A stretch of 25,567 bases of DNA, taken from contig VXIS01000487.1 of the NCBI GenBank assembly GCA_008704415.1, positions 1 to 25,567 of the forward strand, in the 5' to 3' direction. Source of the DNA: Sphaerosporella brunnea (lineage: Eukaryota; Ascomycota; Pezizomycetes; Pezizales; Pyronemataceae). Below the pieces are notes generated by a model. That model had not been told where the DNA came from, did no database searches, and was given only the letters and a program-made list of their open reading frames with translations. This document shows, one piece after another, positions 1 to 8,647 of the stretch (positions within the stretch are counted from its first letter, which is position 1; every line of letters begins with the position of its first letter). Both the position numbers and the translations under genes were made by a program.

Positions 1-912
1 GAACTCATATGTTCGTCCGGTAAGATACTCCCAGGGAAGTGGTGTTTGATCCATGTTGAGGATGTGAGAAAGTAAAAATCGACCAACTGCTGCCAACACT
101 CCTAGTACCGTATCTACTGCACCATCGCGTAGCTGTGAGTTCCGGCGGTTGAAGCAAAAAAAATTAATGATTATATCGAGGTATTCCTCCGGAGGCTGCT
201 GCGCTTTGTTGGTGACTATCCGAATGGTAATTTCATTGCGTGAGAGAAACTTTCCAAACCAGCCGCGGGACATTTTAAAGATGTGTGAGCTGGTTGGATA
301 AAGTTGGTGGAATAGAGTTTTGCTTGTGCGTTCAAACCACTTCTTCCGCACAGTCTTACCCTCTTCTCGTCGAACTGCAAATGCCTGTACTAAGGCTTTC
401 TCAAGCTCCGGCCATCGACCTCGGCTTGGTTGATGCCTTCGCTGGATTGGCTTCATAAGAAGTAAAGTTGCTACTTCCTTTATGTATAAATTAGCAAACA
501 ATTGATGCACAACATAGCCTAAGCCTGTTCAACGCACCTTTCGCCATCGATTGAGGTAGTTTTTACGTTTAATGCCATAACGCTGAGCGACATCGAGACG
601 ATTAGGGGTACGCGAGCTCCCACCGGGAGTCTGAACGGTTCCATGCTCCCACCATCGCAACACTCCAAGCTTGAACCTTGATGTGTAGGACTGGCGCTGG
701 CGAGACGGTGAAACTCGAGGGGCAAGAAAGTTTTACGTTGGAGGTACAATGGAGAGTGGCTTCGTTCGAGGACCAGGTTTTCGCTTGGGTGCTTTGCACT
801 GTATCCGTGCTGGCTGGTCAGGAGGAGGACATGCTGGAAAGGTGAATAAGAACTGCGTGGGAATAGCATTAAACGTCATATCAGACAGCAACACAGAGGG
901 TATCGAAGTCAT
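1..912 (-). pseudogene. Decayed pogo/CENP-B-like DDE transposase, N-terminal part
   Basis: One reading frame on the minus strand runs from an ATG at 912-910 (context CACAATGACT) off the left edge, with only two stops: TAA at 735-733 and TGA at 531-529. Conceptual translation shows a basic PKRKPGPRTKPL segment, then RQSYTSRFKLGVLRWWEHG and a helix-turn-helix-like DVAQRYGIKRKNYLNRW. After the TGA come KKWFERT, RGWFGKFLSRNEITIR and NKAQQPPEEYLDIIINFF, then ILNMDQTPLPWEYLTGRTY. The Asp in NMDQTP matches the first catalytic Asp of DDE_1/pogo-type transposases. The remaining catalytic residues would lie left of the window. The frame is otherwise intact, so the loss looks like point mutation. CAA to TAA and CGA to TGA would both fit C-to-T decay such as repeat-induced point mutation, but this is inferred. 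A spliced intron covering both stops is unlikely because homology continues on both sides of each. Family assignment is by motif recognition. Confidence 0.85.
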
Positions 913-1054
913 TGTGGTGAGAGAGATGGAGTTGAAAGGTTTAGAACAATATTTAGGTGCTCGCTATCTACTGCCAGTGTCTTCCAGCCTCCCAGCCACT
1001 CTGTGCTGTATGCTATGCATCGCGATCCTCTTTGGGCTGATGTTGACATGCCAA

Positions 1055-1136
1055 GCTGCGCTAGCGCGCCTATGGATTAGCGCGCCCTTAAATGACGCTA
1101 GTCCGAAAAGAGGGGGGGTCTCTTTTAAGTGAGTTT
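1055..1136. repeat. GC-rich direct repeat plus hairpin, possible transposon end
   Basis: TAGCGCGCC occurs at 1062-1070 and again at 1078-1086, 16 bp apart. About 20 bp further right lies a perfect 7-bp inverted repeat, AAAAGAG...CTCTTTT, around a G-rich loop (about 1106-1126). The patch sits about 150-220 bp upstream of the transposase start, where a pogo-type element would be expected to end. The partner terminal repeat would be outside the window, so the boundary is inference. Confidence 0.4.
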
Positions 1137-1969
1137 TTACGGTAGTCTACCACCGCTACATAACTCAACCTCAAAGGCTCAATCTCCTTTAAACTTCGCT
1201 TACAGTTGATAAGATTGACAATTAAGATGGTTGTGGCTGCACAAAACGAAATGAAGGATGCTGCCCGGTAGATAACCACGTTGGGGATTCCGTTTCATGA
1301 AAAAAGAAAAAGCAATCGTCACGGCGTCACTTTCCGGCTACGTCGGCTGAGGGATTCTCTGCCAGGCAGGTCTTCTTTCACTATGGCAGGCCATTCCCAT
1401 CACCATCCAGTTGCCGCTTCCACGACACCTCCTCGATTCCCAGCTTCACGAACCGCCAGAATTGACGTATATTGTGCAATCCATGGAACTTTTCTCCGTT
1501 CCCACCCACAGCCTCGTGATCCGGAACATGTGTAATAAATAAAATACCCTACAGCCTTGCTGCCGCACAGGCCGCGTTCCACGCTACGCTGAAACCGGGC
1601 GTGCTCATTAAAACCCCCCGTCCCTGCCTGCATGAGAGAAGGTGAGGTACTTCGTATGTGGCGGCCCGAGCGACGGCCACCACAACGAACGGCCGAATAC
1701 TTTCTCTCTCCTACATTTTTGTCTCGTCTTCGTTGGGTGTTTTTTTCTTGTTTCCGTTTCCCTTCCTTTCGGCCAGCCAACTTCAAGTCATTCTTTTTTT
1801 TTTTTACCACCCCTCCACCACAGTTGCGGTTGGAAAGGAATTGGGGGAGAAAGTCTTCTCATCTAGGCGGAGGTGGTTTGAAACGACTACACACAGCAGC
1901 ACAGCCCCTCGTCCTTGACCTGACCTCAGTTCTACTCCTCCGGATTCTCCAGAGAAGCAATTCTCTGAT

Positions 1970-2097
1970 CACAGGGCACCTCACCACCACCACCCACAGG
2001 GCACCTCACCGCGGCGATCTCTTCAGCACCCCCCCCCCCCCCCCAAAACAACAAGAACAACCACCACCACCACCAACCAGCACAGGGTCACCTCACC
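1970..2097 (+). repeat. Three-copy CACAGGGCACCTCACC leader repeat
   Basis: The 16-mer CACAGGGCACCTCACC is exact at 1970-1985 and 1995-2010. A third copy with one inserted T, CACAGGGTCACCTCACC, is at 2081-2097. All three lie in the probable leader of the gene starting at 2162. They could be a local duplication or a binding or RNA element; the function is unknown. Confidence 0.65.
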
Positions 2098-2161
2098 GTA
2101 CAACTATTCCAACAGCAATCCCCCGTCCCCCAACTCCGCAACAACAACAACAACAACAACA

Positions 2162-2477
2162 ATGTTCAACTCCCTCCGCAAAACGCGCTTCTGCTGCGCA
2201 AGCCCATCGCCGAGCGGCGGCGACGACGGCGAAGCACCAATCTCTCGGATCTCAACTCTCAAGCGGTCTCTCCGCAGCATTTCGCGGCTGCCGCAGAAAG
2301 AAAAAGCCCGCGGCCCGTTTCCGGTCGACGTGCAGCACCTGGACGAAATGGTCGAGACGGCAAAAGTAATTCCGGCGGCAGCACAGGCGCAGCAAGCGGA
2401 AGTCTTGTCTGCGTCGGTGCCTTGCACACCAAGCGGCAATGCCAACTCCTCCTCCTCCTCCAACAATAATAAACCGT

Positions 2478-2517
<40 letters not shown>

Positions 2518-2752
2518 GAAGAAACCAGGTTCCCCCGCGGAATGCCATAAAAAAACTAGCTCCATCACTAGCAGTATCAGATCGCGCTTCACGTACTCGA
2601 GGAACTCGGTTTCTGGCGGCTCGGAGAAGTTGCCGAAGATGCGGAGCACCAAGGATTTGAGAATGCATTCGAGTAAGAGCTCGCTTGCTAAGCGTGGGCA
2701 TCGGAGAAATGATTCTTCTGCTAGTAATGGAAGTGGCCTTGGGGAAGAGTAG
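2162..2752 (+). CDS. Hypothetical Ser/Lys/Arg-rich low-complexity protein, 196 aa
   Basis: Uninterrupted frame of 196 codons with an ATG directly after a CAA-repeat leader. I do not recognise the family. The N-terminal third is basic and Ser-rich (LKRSLRSISRLPQKEKARG), followed by a more conserved-looking stretch, PFPVDVQHLDEMVETAKVIP, at about residues 52-71. The middle is an NSSSSSNNNK run and an 11-Ala tract encoded by GCA repeats. The C-terminal third is basic and Ser-rich (TSSITSSIRSRFTYSRNS, then HSSKSSLAKRGHRRNDSSAS) and is probably disordered. GC-ending codons dominate before the repeat, as in the confident genes nearby. No signal peptide or membrane segment is visible. A longer antisense frame exists but is built on homopolymers. 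Splicing at the 3' end cannot be excluded. Confidence 0.6.
2481..2516 (+). repeat. (CAG)12 trinucleotide repeat inside CDS
   Basis: Twelve CAG units. In the 2162-2752 frame they are read as GCA and give 11 consecutive Ala; other frames would give Gln or Ser. Such tracts are length-variable by slippage in triplets, so the frame would be kept. Confidence 0.9.
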
Positions 2753-3550
2753 GTTCCTCTTCGCTTTTGTGTTGTTTTGTTTTGTTTACCTCCATACCCT
2801 GGTTCCGGCTGGAACGCGGCTGACAACACCACCACCACCAAAGGATTCGGATTAGTTATATGCGTGCCATCTGGCTCCTCGAGGAGGAGGAGGCAGCGGA
2901 AGTGGAGGCGGCAGAACATCATTAGTAGAGGGATCAAGGGAGAAAGCGGCTTGTATATTCCGAGGACCGGTCCGGATATTTGTGACTTTTTTTTTTTTTT
3001 TTTTTTTTTATCTTGTAAAGTGCCCGGTGGTGTTATATGGGCGTTATTGGCTTTTTTAATATAATAATGCATTGATTGCGAGAACATTGTGCTTGCGGAT
3101 GGGGCTGAGATGTTGGAATCCGCCCTGGACCGGGGAAGTTAGATAGATGCTTGCCTAGAATATCTTGTCGGTATTGTTTTCATGATGCCGTGGTATGGAA
3201 GTTCGTGTTCATCACCCAACCTAGTCTTCACTGTAAATCACTCGAATTCTTCTGTAGTTGTCAATCACTTCGTTCACTCGGTCACTGATATGTATGAATT
3301 GTTTTCAATTGTCAACGCTCAAACGTTGGACGGAAGCTGCGGCCTAGCAATGATCATAAACAATGTAGCAGTTCGGGGTGACAGAGCGGATCCCCCAGCA
3401 GAGTGACATTTAACCCTATACTCCCATCTTTCTTTCCATTTGCACTCCAGAATGCATTGCTTTTTACTCGTCACATGGCCAGGCAAACAATGTACAAGCG
3501 GGAGCACCCAGACCTCGCCGCAACCCGACTTCCCTCGACGCAACCTCAAA
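2753..3550. other. Intergenic region with T23 tract
   Basis: No gene is supported. The region holds a GAGGAGGAGG patch (2880-2892), a T23 run at 2987-3009 and AT-rich sequence around 3050-3070. A frame open upstream of 3551 (from 3440) belongs to the next gene's frame, but its first 37 codons have no counterpart in the paralogue and are read as leader. Confidence 0.6.
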
Positions 3551-4144
3551 ATGCCGGAGCTTCCACACCCACGGGTTTTCGATCCCCGCACGCTCGACGC
3601 CAGGGACCCTCCCAACAACCCATCAAGGGGTGCTCTCTTCTGTCCACTCCTCCAGATCAGCCGGCTCAACCCGTGCCCCGACAAAATCACCATCGTCGCG
3701 ATAGGGGGGGCTTTCGACGCCGTAGAGCAGAGGTGCTCGATGGCGGTCTACTTCGGGCCGGGCTCCATGTACAACGAGGCCGGGATCCTGCCGGAAAACA
3801 CGTTGGTGGCGCCGAGCAGAAACTTCGCCGAGGCGTATGCCGCTTGGGCATTGACGGACTGGTTCGCCCATCAAAGCGGCAAGAACTTCGAGGGCATCGT
3901 GATCGTGACGGACTCCGGGTTCCTGTTCACGGCCCTGACGGACCTTGCTTACGAGTACAATTGGAGCGCGGGGCACAGGCAGTTGCCGGCGCCGGGTGGC
4001 TTGGGCATGCTGGAGTTGTATCTGGCAGACCTGCATAGGTCCATTCAGGAGATTGAGGAGTTGCTGCCGCTTGGTGTGCGGCTTTGGAAGGTCGACAGAG
4101 TGGATAATGCTCTCGCGGTGGCTCATGCCCTGTCTGTGCTGTAA
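3551..4144 (+). CDS. RNase H-fold protein, copy A, first catalytic Asp missing (197 aa)
   Basis: Intronless, 197 aa. The start at 3551 is chosen because MPELPHPRVFDP aligns with MPSPLQPRVFNP of the paralogue at 8648, and both ATGs sit in a CAAAATGCC-type context. The layout matches an RNase HI-type fold: beta strand KITIVAIGGAF (45-55), FGPGSMYN (68-75), helix NFAEAYAAW with E94, strand GIVIVTDS with D121, a Met/Leu/Glu-rich helix, then LWKVDRVDNALA with D185. Three of the four acidic positions (E, D, D) are kept. The first, the Asp of the usual TDG strand, is Gly52, so classical two-metal RNase H activity is doubtful. It may be a nucleic-acid binding or pseudoenzyme relative of fungal RNase H-like proteins. 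It converges on the SDR gene with about 250 bp between the stops. Confidence 0.8.
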   Translation: MPELPHPRVFDPRTLDARDPPNNPSRGALFCPLLQISRLNPCPDKITIVAIGGAFDAVEQRCSMAVYFGPGSMYNEAGILPENTLVAPSRNFAEAYAAWALTDWFAHQSGKNFEGIVIVTDSGFLFTALTDLAYEYNWSAGHRQLPAPGGLGMLELYLADLHRSIQEIEELLPLGVRLWKVDRVDNALAVAHALSVL

Positions 4145-4162
4145 TGCGGTGGGATGGGTGTT

Positions 4163-4212
4163 TGTGATGATGCAGACTTCTGTTGCATCAATGGGATGGG
4201 ATGCTGTTGAGC
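4163..4212 (+). repeat. 3' flank block shared with RNase H-like copy B
   Basis: Starting 18 bp after the stop of copy A, the block reads TGTGATGATGCAGA, then TTGCATCAATGGGA, then a short tail ending TTGAGC. A shorter but co-linear version lies at 9333-9372 after copy B. This indicates that the duplicated unit included 3' flank or that the 3' UTR is conserved. Confidence 0.5.
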
Positions 4213-4397
4213 AACCACGGTACTGTTACTTTGAGCGGCAAGCCGCAAGATCATTTGTTGCACTTTGTGAATCACGGAACGTCTGGTGCTTTGTGAAACT
4301 TGCAAATCCAGCGGATAGGCAAGCGTTCTTTCCGAGACGCAATAGGCCCACGAGATGGGTCTCCATATTCTCCGAGCCCAGGCCACACACCGCCTCT

Positions 4398-5268
4398 CTA
4401 AACAATCATCAAGTTCCCTCCCCCCACCGCAATCACCTGTCCGGAAACCCACCTACTCCCCTCGCCGACCAAAAACTCCACCACGCCCGCCACATCCTGC
4501 GTGCAGCCGACCCTGCCCTCCACAGGCGTCTCCTTCAACTTCTCCTCCCAAAACTCCCTCCTATGCTCCGGCAGCTTCCAATACAAATCCGTCTTTACCA
4601 TGCCCAGTGCCAACGCATTCACTGTAAGGCCGCCATACTCCTGCCCCAACTCCTTCGCCCAGGTTCTAGTCATACTTTCCAGCGCGGCCTTGCTCGCCGA
4701 ATACGCAGTGGTATTAGCTCTCCCCAGATGCGAGCCTTCGCTGGAGATATTGATGATCCTAGCGCCGCCGTCGGTGGCGAGGCGCGGCAGCAGCGCCTGC
4801 AGCAGCAGCGCGGGGAAGATAGTATTCCCGGTCAGGGAGTCGAGGAGGTCCTGGGCGTCGAGGCTGCGGAGCGGCGAGAGCGTTGCCACCGCCGCGTTGT
4901 TGACCACGATGTCGACTGGCTGCTGCTTGGGAAAGCTCGTGTCCAGCGCCGAAACGATGGCTGCGATCGAGCTGCTGGGCGTCCGGATGTCGGCGCAGAC
5001 GCCCACGTATTTGGTGTGTCCCGAGAGAATCGACGATAGCGTTGTGGACGCCGACGAGCTGCTGTTGCTGTAGGTTCCGAGGATTTGGCAGCCGAGACTG
5101 GCGAGCGTGTAGGTGATTTCGAGACCGATGCCGCGGGTGCAGCCACTGTTGATGTTAGCTGAACCCCCAGAAGAAGACGGCAAGGACGGACGTGATCACT
5201 GCTAGCTTCCCTTTGAGGGTTTGCGGCTTGTCGGTGAGGAGGCTGGTGCCGTCGAAAGCTGAAGACAT
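4398..5268 (-). CDS. Short-chain dehydrogenase/reductase (classical SDR), 274 aa
   Basis: Two exons: 5268-5192 and 5145-4398, with intron 5191-5146 (46 nt, donor GTCCGT, branch GCTAAC, acceptor CAACAG). Joining them rebuilds the Rossmann motif TGCTRGIG (26-33, TGxxxGxG) across the junction, which supports both the join and the start. Further SDR landmarks are D78 after strand 3, VVNNAA (106-111), N133, INISS (157-161, Ser of the triad) and YSASK (Y174, K178). The C-terminus is SGQVIAVGGGNL. It is a soluble NAD(P)(H) oxidoreductase; the substrate cannot be told. The usual PG after strand 6 is LG here (NALALGMVKTD). The preserved GCQILGTY after strand 2 does not settle cofactor preference. The gene is convergent with RNase H-like copy A and tandem with MTR3 on the same strand, but there is no evidence of co-regulation. 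Confidence 0.92.
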
Positions 5269-5977
5269 GGTGACTACCTGAGGGACCAATTGATGAGCTT
5301 GGGGAAGCCAGACCGAATCCTTATAGCTTCCTGCCAGCTTCCTCTTATTATACCCACCCTCCTTGAGCTGTGCGGGGTAAACCTGCAGCCACGGAGACAA
5401 CAGCCGATGGCCTTGCTACGGGTATGCCGGTTGCAAGAAAGATCGCGAGGATGCACCTGCGTTGTTTATTGCTCATGCACAGTCACTCGGGCGGTGCGCA
5501 ATTGGTCGGGGGGATTGCGCCTGCAGGTAATCATGAGGTATCAATCAATTCACCAAGCGCTTGGTATTGTGAATCGAACCGATGCACTTTGCGGGGCAGC
5601 AAGTCCACCACATCCGCAAAGAACGTACATATAGCCGCCGATTGATGATACCAATTGTTTTGAGGGACTCGGGGTTGAAACACTTCTAATGATTACCACA
5701 CGCTAACAGAAATCCCCTTATCTATGTATATCCGCTTATCTGTGCTCCATGATCGTTGCAAACAGTGTTGTCAATAGTCCTCGGGCTGGGCTGTTGGCTG
5801 CGGGCTTTTTAGAGTACGGCTCGGTAAACAGGCAAGCGCAAAAAAGACGTAGTGGTTACTTCACCAGCAATCACTCGCTTTATTCATGATCCAACTACTT
5901 ACATAAGTAGATACTTTGTAAGCTTCATTGTTCGACCTGCTTAAGAGATCCAGCCTCTAGGGCTGTAGCTTTTAAGG
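5269..5977. other. Intergenic region: SDR promoter and MTR3 3' end
   Basis: No gene is supported. CTTATC (GATAAG on the minus strand) occurs at 5717-5722 and 5735-5740, 18 bp apart and about 450 bp upstream of the SDR start. This is a spacing at which fungal GATA factors can act, but such hexamers are common by chance. Confidence 0.5.
5717..5740 (-). promoter_or_regulatory. Paired GATAAG motifs upstream of the SDR gene
   Basis: Two GATAAG hexamers on the minus strand, in the same orientation as the SDR gene. A role in nitrogen-regulated (AreA-type) control is only a possibility. No TATA box or other element anchors it. Confidence 0.22.
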
Positions 5978-6868
5978 CTAGCTATTGACACCGCCGACCG
6001 CAAGTACCCGCTCCTTAACCGCCTCATTTAGCACGGTGCGGATCTGTGTAGCCACCTCAACCGCCTTATCAACCACGCTCTCAAAGTCTCCACCTTCGAT
6101 GTTCAGCTCCCCCTTCGTCCACAACAACGTGATCTCATCTCTGCCGGCCATATACCCGACCAGGGCAGCGGCCTTGACATCATACCCATCGAGGGGGCTC
6201 GGGTCCATAACGAGCGATCCCTGCTCTCCCACCGCGGCCGCAATCCCGGCGGAAACCAGATCCACACACTCAATGCCAGCGTCAGCGATAGCAGCGGACG
6301 CGCAAGTGATAGCGCCAGCCAGCGCCTGCATAATGCCCAGCGTGTTGTAATCATCGATGCTCCCCTCACAGTCCAGCACGGTCACAAACACATCGATTCC
6401 ACTTTTGGGGTATGTGGCCGTCTTGACGCTCCGCGCCAGCGCCACCTGCAGCTGCGTCGACAGATCCCGTTCCAGCGCGTCGCGCACGTACCCGCGCCGG
6501 TTGCCCGCGGTGCTAAAAGGTGCGAATTTGAGTTCTGCGCTGAGACGCGCGTGCGGGGAGAAGCCGGCGGAGGGAGGGAGCGGGCGTGGGCCGTAGACTG
6601 AGGCGGTGAGTTTTAGGGTGCTGGGGGCGCTGAGTTCAAGGAATGCGGAGCCGGTGGCGGGGGGTGTGAGGGAGGTTTTAAGGACTGTATAGGCAGGCGG
6701 GGGTCAGTGAATAGAGTAGCAAAGGCGGGGTTAGAGGACCGTACAGATTTTCCTAAGCTCGTCTGGAGCTCTTCGTGGGGCTGTCAAGGCGAGAGTTTGC
6801 TCCAAGAAGACGGGCGGGACAGTGGCGCCCGTGGGGCCGTTTATCCGTCGCCTATCTGCCATAGCCAT
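5978..6868 (-). CDS. MTR3: Exosome core subunit Mtr3 (RNase PH-like), 276 aa
   Basis: Two exons: 6868-6745 and 6684-5978, with intron 6744-6685 (60 nt, donor GTACGG, branch CACTGACC, acceptor TATACAG). The join restores DELRKIFLKTSL, typical of the Mtr3 N-terminus. The protein begins MAMADRRRINGPTGATVPPV. The RNase PH-like fold is seen in GSAFLELSAPSTLKLTASVYGPRPLP, then AELKFAPF, RRGYVRDALERDLSTQL and YPKSGIDVFVTVLDCEG, and then a helix rich in Ala with ADAGIECVDLVSAGIAAAVG. Mtr3 is one of the six catalytically inert ring subunits of the nuclear and cytoplasmic RNA exosome (established for the family). It works in 3'-5' RNA processing and decay by channeling RNA to Rrp44. The length fits fungal Mtr3. 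An alternative start at Met3 (6862) would remove two residues. The gene is divergent from SPF31. Confidence 0.93.
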
Positions 6869-7068
6869 TGTGCTTGTTGTTATTGTGGGGAAGGTGCGCG
6901 GGGTGGTGAGCGGGCACAATAAACGCAAACGCGTTAGGTCAGCAGGGTTACACGTGTTGGATTGATAAGTAAGCGACGCGCACGCGACACTTCACTTCAC
7001 CTCCAACCACTTCCCCACCAACAACTCACAACACCACCAAGGTCCTTACACTCACTACGAAGACCCCC
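6869..7068. promoter_or_regulatory. Divergent MTR3-SPF31 promoter
   Basis: Only 200 bp separate the two starts, so the promoter elements are shared or interleaved. Visible motifs are an ACGCGT (MluI-box type) at 6929-6934 inside the palindrome AACGCGTT, and an E-box CACGTG at 6951-6956. A CAC/AAC-rich leader precedes the SPF31 ATG. There is no TATA box. Which factors bind is not known. Confidence 0.6.
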
Positions 7069-7874
7069 ATGGCTGCTGACGAAAAAGATGACAAGGAAAC
7101 CCTCGCCGACCTCGATCGAGAGGCCAGCGAATACACGAAGGTACGTTTATTGCCGCCGCCGTCATTCGCCAGGAGGAGAGCTCAGCTAACCATCGCCAGG
7201 ATGCTGAAATTTCACGTACGTGAATCCCAGCGTGCGGCTGTATGTATGCAAAGCTAATCACAACCCTAGGTATCCTAAACACCTTCAAGCTCGATTCGTA
7301 AGTGTCCATCAAGCCATCCTACCTCGCACCTTCACTAACACCAAACAACCACAGCTACGCAATCCTCGACCTCCAACCCGGCGTGCCAGAATCCGACATC
7401 AAGATCCAATTCCGCAAAAAGTCTTTACTGATCCATCCGGACAAGACCAAGAACCCGCTGGCGCCCGATGCCTTCGACCGGCTCAAAAAAGCTCAAGCGG
7501 AGCTAATGGACGAGAAGAAAAGGGAGCGGCTCGATGAAGCTATAGCGGACGCGCGCATGCTCCTGATCCGCGAGCGCAAATGGACCGTCGACCACCCGGA
7601 CCTCAAAACCGCAGAGTTCGCCAAGGACTGGCGCGAAAAGACTAAGACCGTGCTGATCGACAATGAGCTGCGACGGCGGAAGCAGTTGAAGGCGCAGCTT
7701 GCCGAGGAGGGGAGGGAACAGAGGAAGGCCGAGATGGAGGCTGAGGAGCGCAAGCGGAAACGCGAGAATGAGGTCGCCTGGGAGAATACCAGAGACGACC
7801 GCATCAATTCCTGGAGAGACTTTCAGAAGGGTGGCCAGAAGAAGAAGAAAAAGAAGATGCAGCCATTGGGTTAG
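7069..7874 (+). CDS. spf31: J-domain splicing-associated protein Spf31 / DNAJC8-like, 211 aa
   Basis: Four exons: 7069-7140, 7200-7215, 7270-7297 and 7355-7874. The introns are 59, 54 and 57 nt, with donors GTACGT, GTACGT and GTAAGT and CTAAC/CTAAT-type branch points. Splicing gives EYTKDAEISRILNTFKLDSYAIL, which crosses all three junctions in frame. The J-domain spans about 38-105 with HPD at 66-68 (LLIHPDKTKNP), then RLKKAQAELMDEKKRERLDEAI and ARMLLIRERKWTVDHPDLKT. The C-terminal half is a charged coiled coil ending WRDFQKGGQKKKKKKMQPLG, a probable nuclear localisation signal. Family members (fission yeast Spf31, human DNAJC8) associate with spliceosomes and recruit Hsp70 (established). Exon 2 is a 16-nt microexon. 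The gene is divergent from MTR3. Confidence 0.94.
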
Positions 7875-8647
7875 GCCAGAGCTATATCATTACGAAGTGT
7901 AGGTTGGCTGTGTGAGCTTTGTTGAGCGAGTGACGGGCTATGATCAGATAACGGGTGTTAATTCCAGCTTTTTTTTTTCTTTCCTTGCTACATAGTCCTA
8001 CATTCTTATCCCTCCCTCAGTGATCGCCAGCTGTGATTCAAACTCTGTGAAAATCGCAGGACTGATCGCCAAGCGAGCCACTAAGCCATCACCGTAGGAA
8101 TTGTGCGTTCCCGCCGTGCATGGGGGTGTTTTTCTTTCCGCGGGTTTGCTTGGCTTTCCCGCCGCGCCCGGCGGTGAGAGATCTACACCATGCACAACTG
8201 TCATTGGTGGGCTGGGGAATGGGATGGGTATTGGATGTTGATCGGTGATTGTAGGCTTTCTTTTGTTGATTGATGTTCAGGTTTGGCGTCCCGAGTTCAA
8301 GTAGGATGGGGGCTGTATTATCGAAGAGTCACCACTACTCTGTCTGCTACATACACCCCCTTCCGGCGACGGAGGACAGGATGGGTTGTTAATCACTGCA
8401 CAGAACTCGAGTAGTGAGGTGGAAGTAATCTGTAGCCAAGTAAGCTCCCGCTTGACACAGGGTGAGAAGTTCGAATTCTAGATGACAGAGTCGAACGCCA
8501 GAGAGGTAATCAACTTCTGTGTTTCACTTTCCTGCAGTGAGCCCGCTGGTCCTTGTTGCGAGTCGTCACATGACAGAATAAACAAGAGAGAGCAGTACCT
8601 GCTGAGACGGCCGCACCCCTTCTCATCAGCATCACCTCACCCACAAA
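7875..8647. other. Intergenic region between SPF31 and RNase H-like copy B
   Basis: No gene is supported. A short T-run (about 7970-7979) follows the SPF31 stop and may belong to its 3' UTR. A plus-strand frame at 8482-8979 overlaps copy B out of frame and is read as a shadow. Confidence 0.55.

Larger units (their letters stand above)
913..2161. other. Intergenic region: transposon flank, then CT-rich promoter/leader
   Basis: I see no supportable gene here. From about 1140 to 1600 nothing is recognisable. From about 1700 the plus strand becomes pyrimidine-rich, with a T12 run at 1794-1805, a C16 run at 2029-2044, CAC/ACC repeats and finally eight CAA units (2139-2162) abutting the ATG at 2162. 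This fits a fungal promoter and an unstructured leader for the following gene. Open frames crossing it are low-complexity products of these repeats. Confidence 0.6.

Noticed and set aside
749..1132. 127-codon plus-strand frame
   Set aside because: It is antisense to the transposase N-terminus, whose motifs are clear on the other strand.
1632..2369. 245-codon plus-strand frame overlapping the leader of the 2162 gene
   Set aside because: Composition is Phe, Pro, Thr and Gln runs from simple repeats, and it runs out of frame through the better-supported CDS.
2104..3087. 327-codon open frame on the minus strand
   Set aside because: It is antisense to the 2162-2752 gene and its product consists of Lys, Val, Ala and Leu runs generated by the T23, CAA and CAG tracts. 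It has no domain.
3440..3550. N-terminal extension of RNase H-like copy A from an upstream ATG
   Set aside because: These 37 residues have no counterpart in copy B, whose start aligns with the ATG at 3551 in the same sequence context.
3945..5039. 364-codon plus-strand frame
   Set aside because: It is a shadow antisense to the SDR gene and out of frame with RNase H-like copy A, with no family motif.
5555..5600. T-arm-like GGTTCGATTC on the minus strand, suggesting a tRNA
   Set aside because: The flanking bases do not pair as a T-stem, and no acceptor, D or anticodon arm could be built around it.
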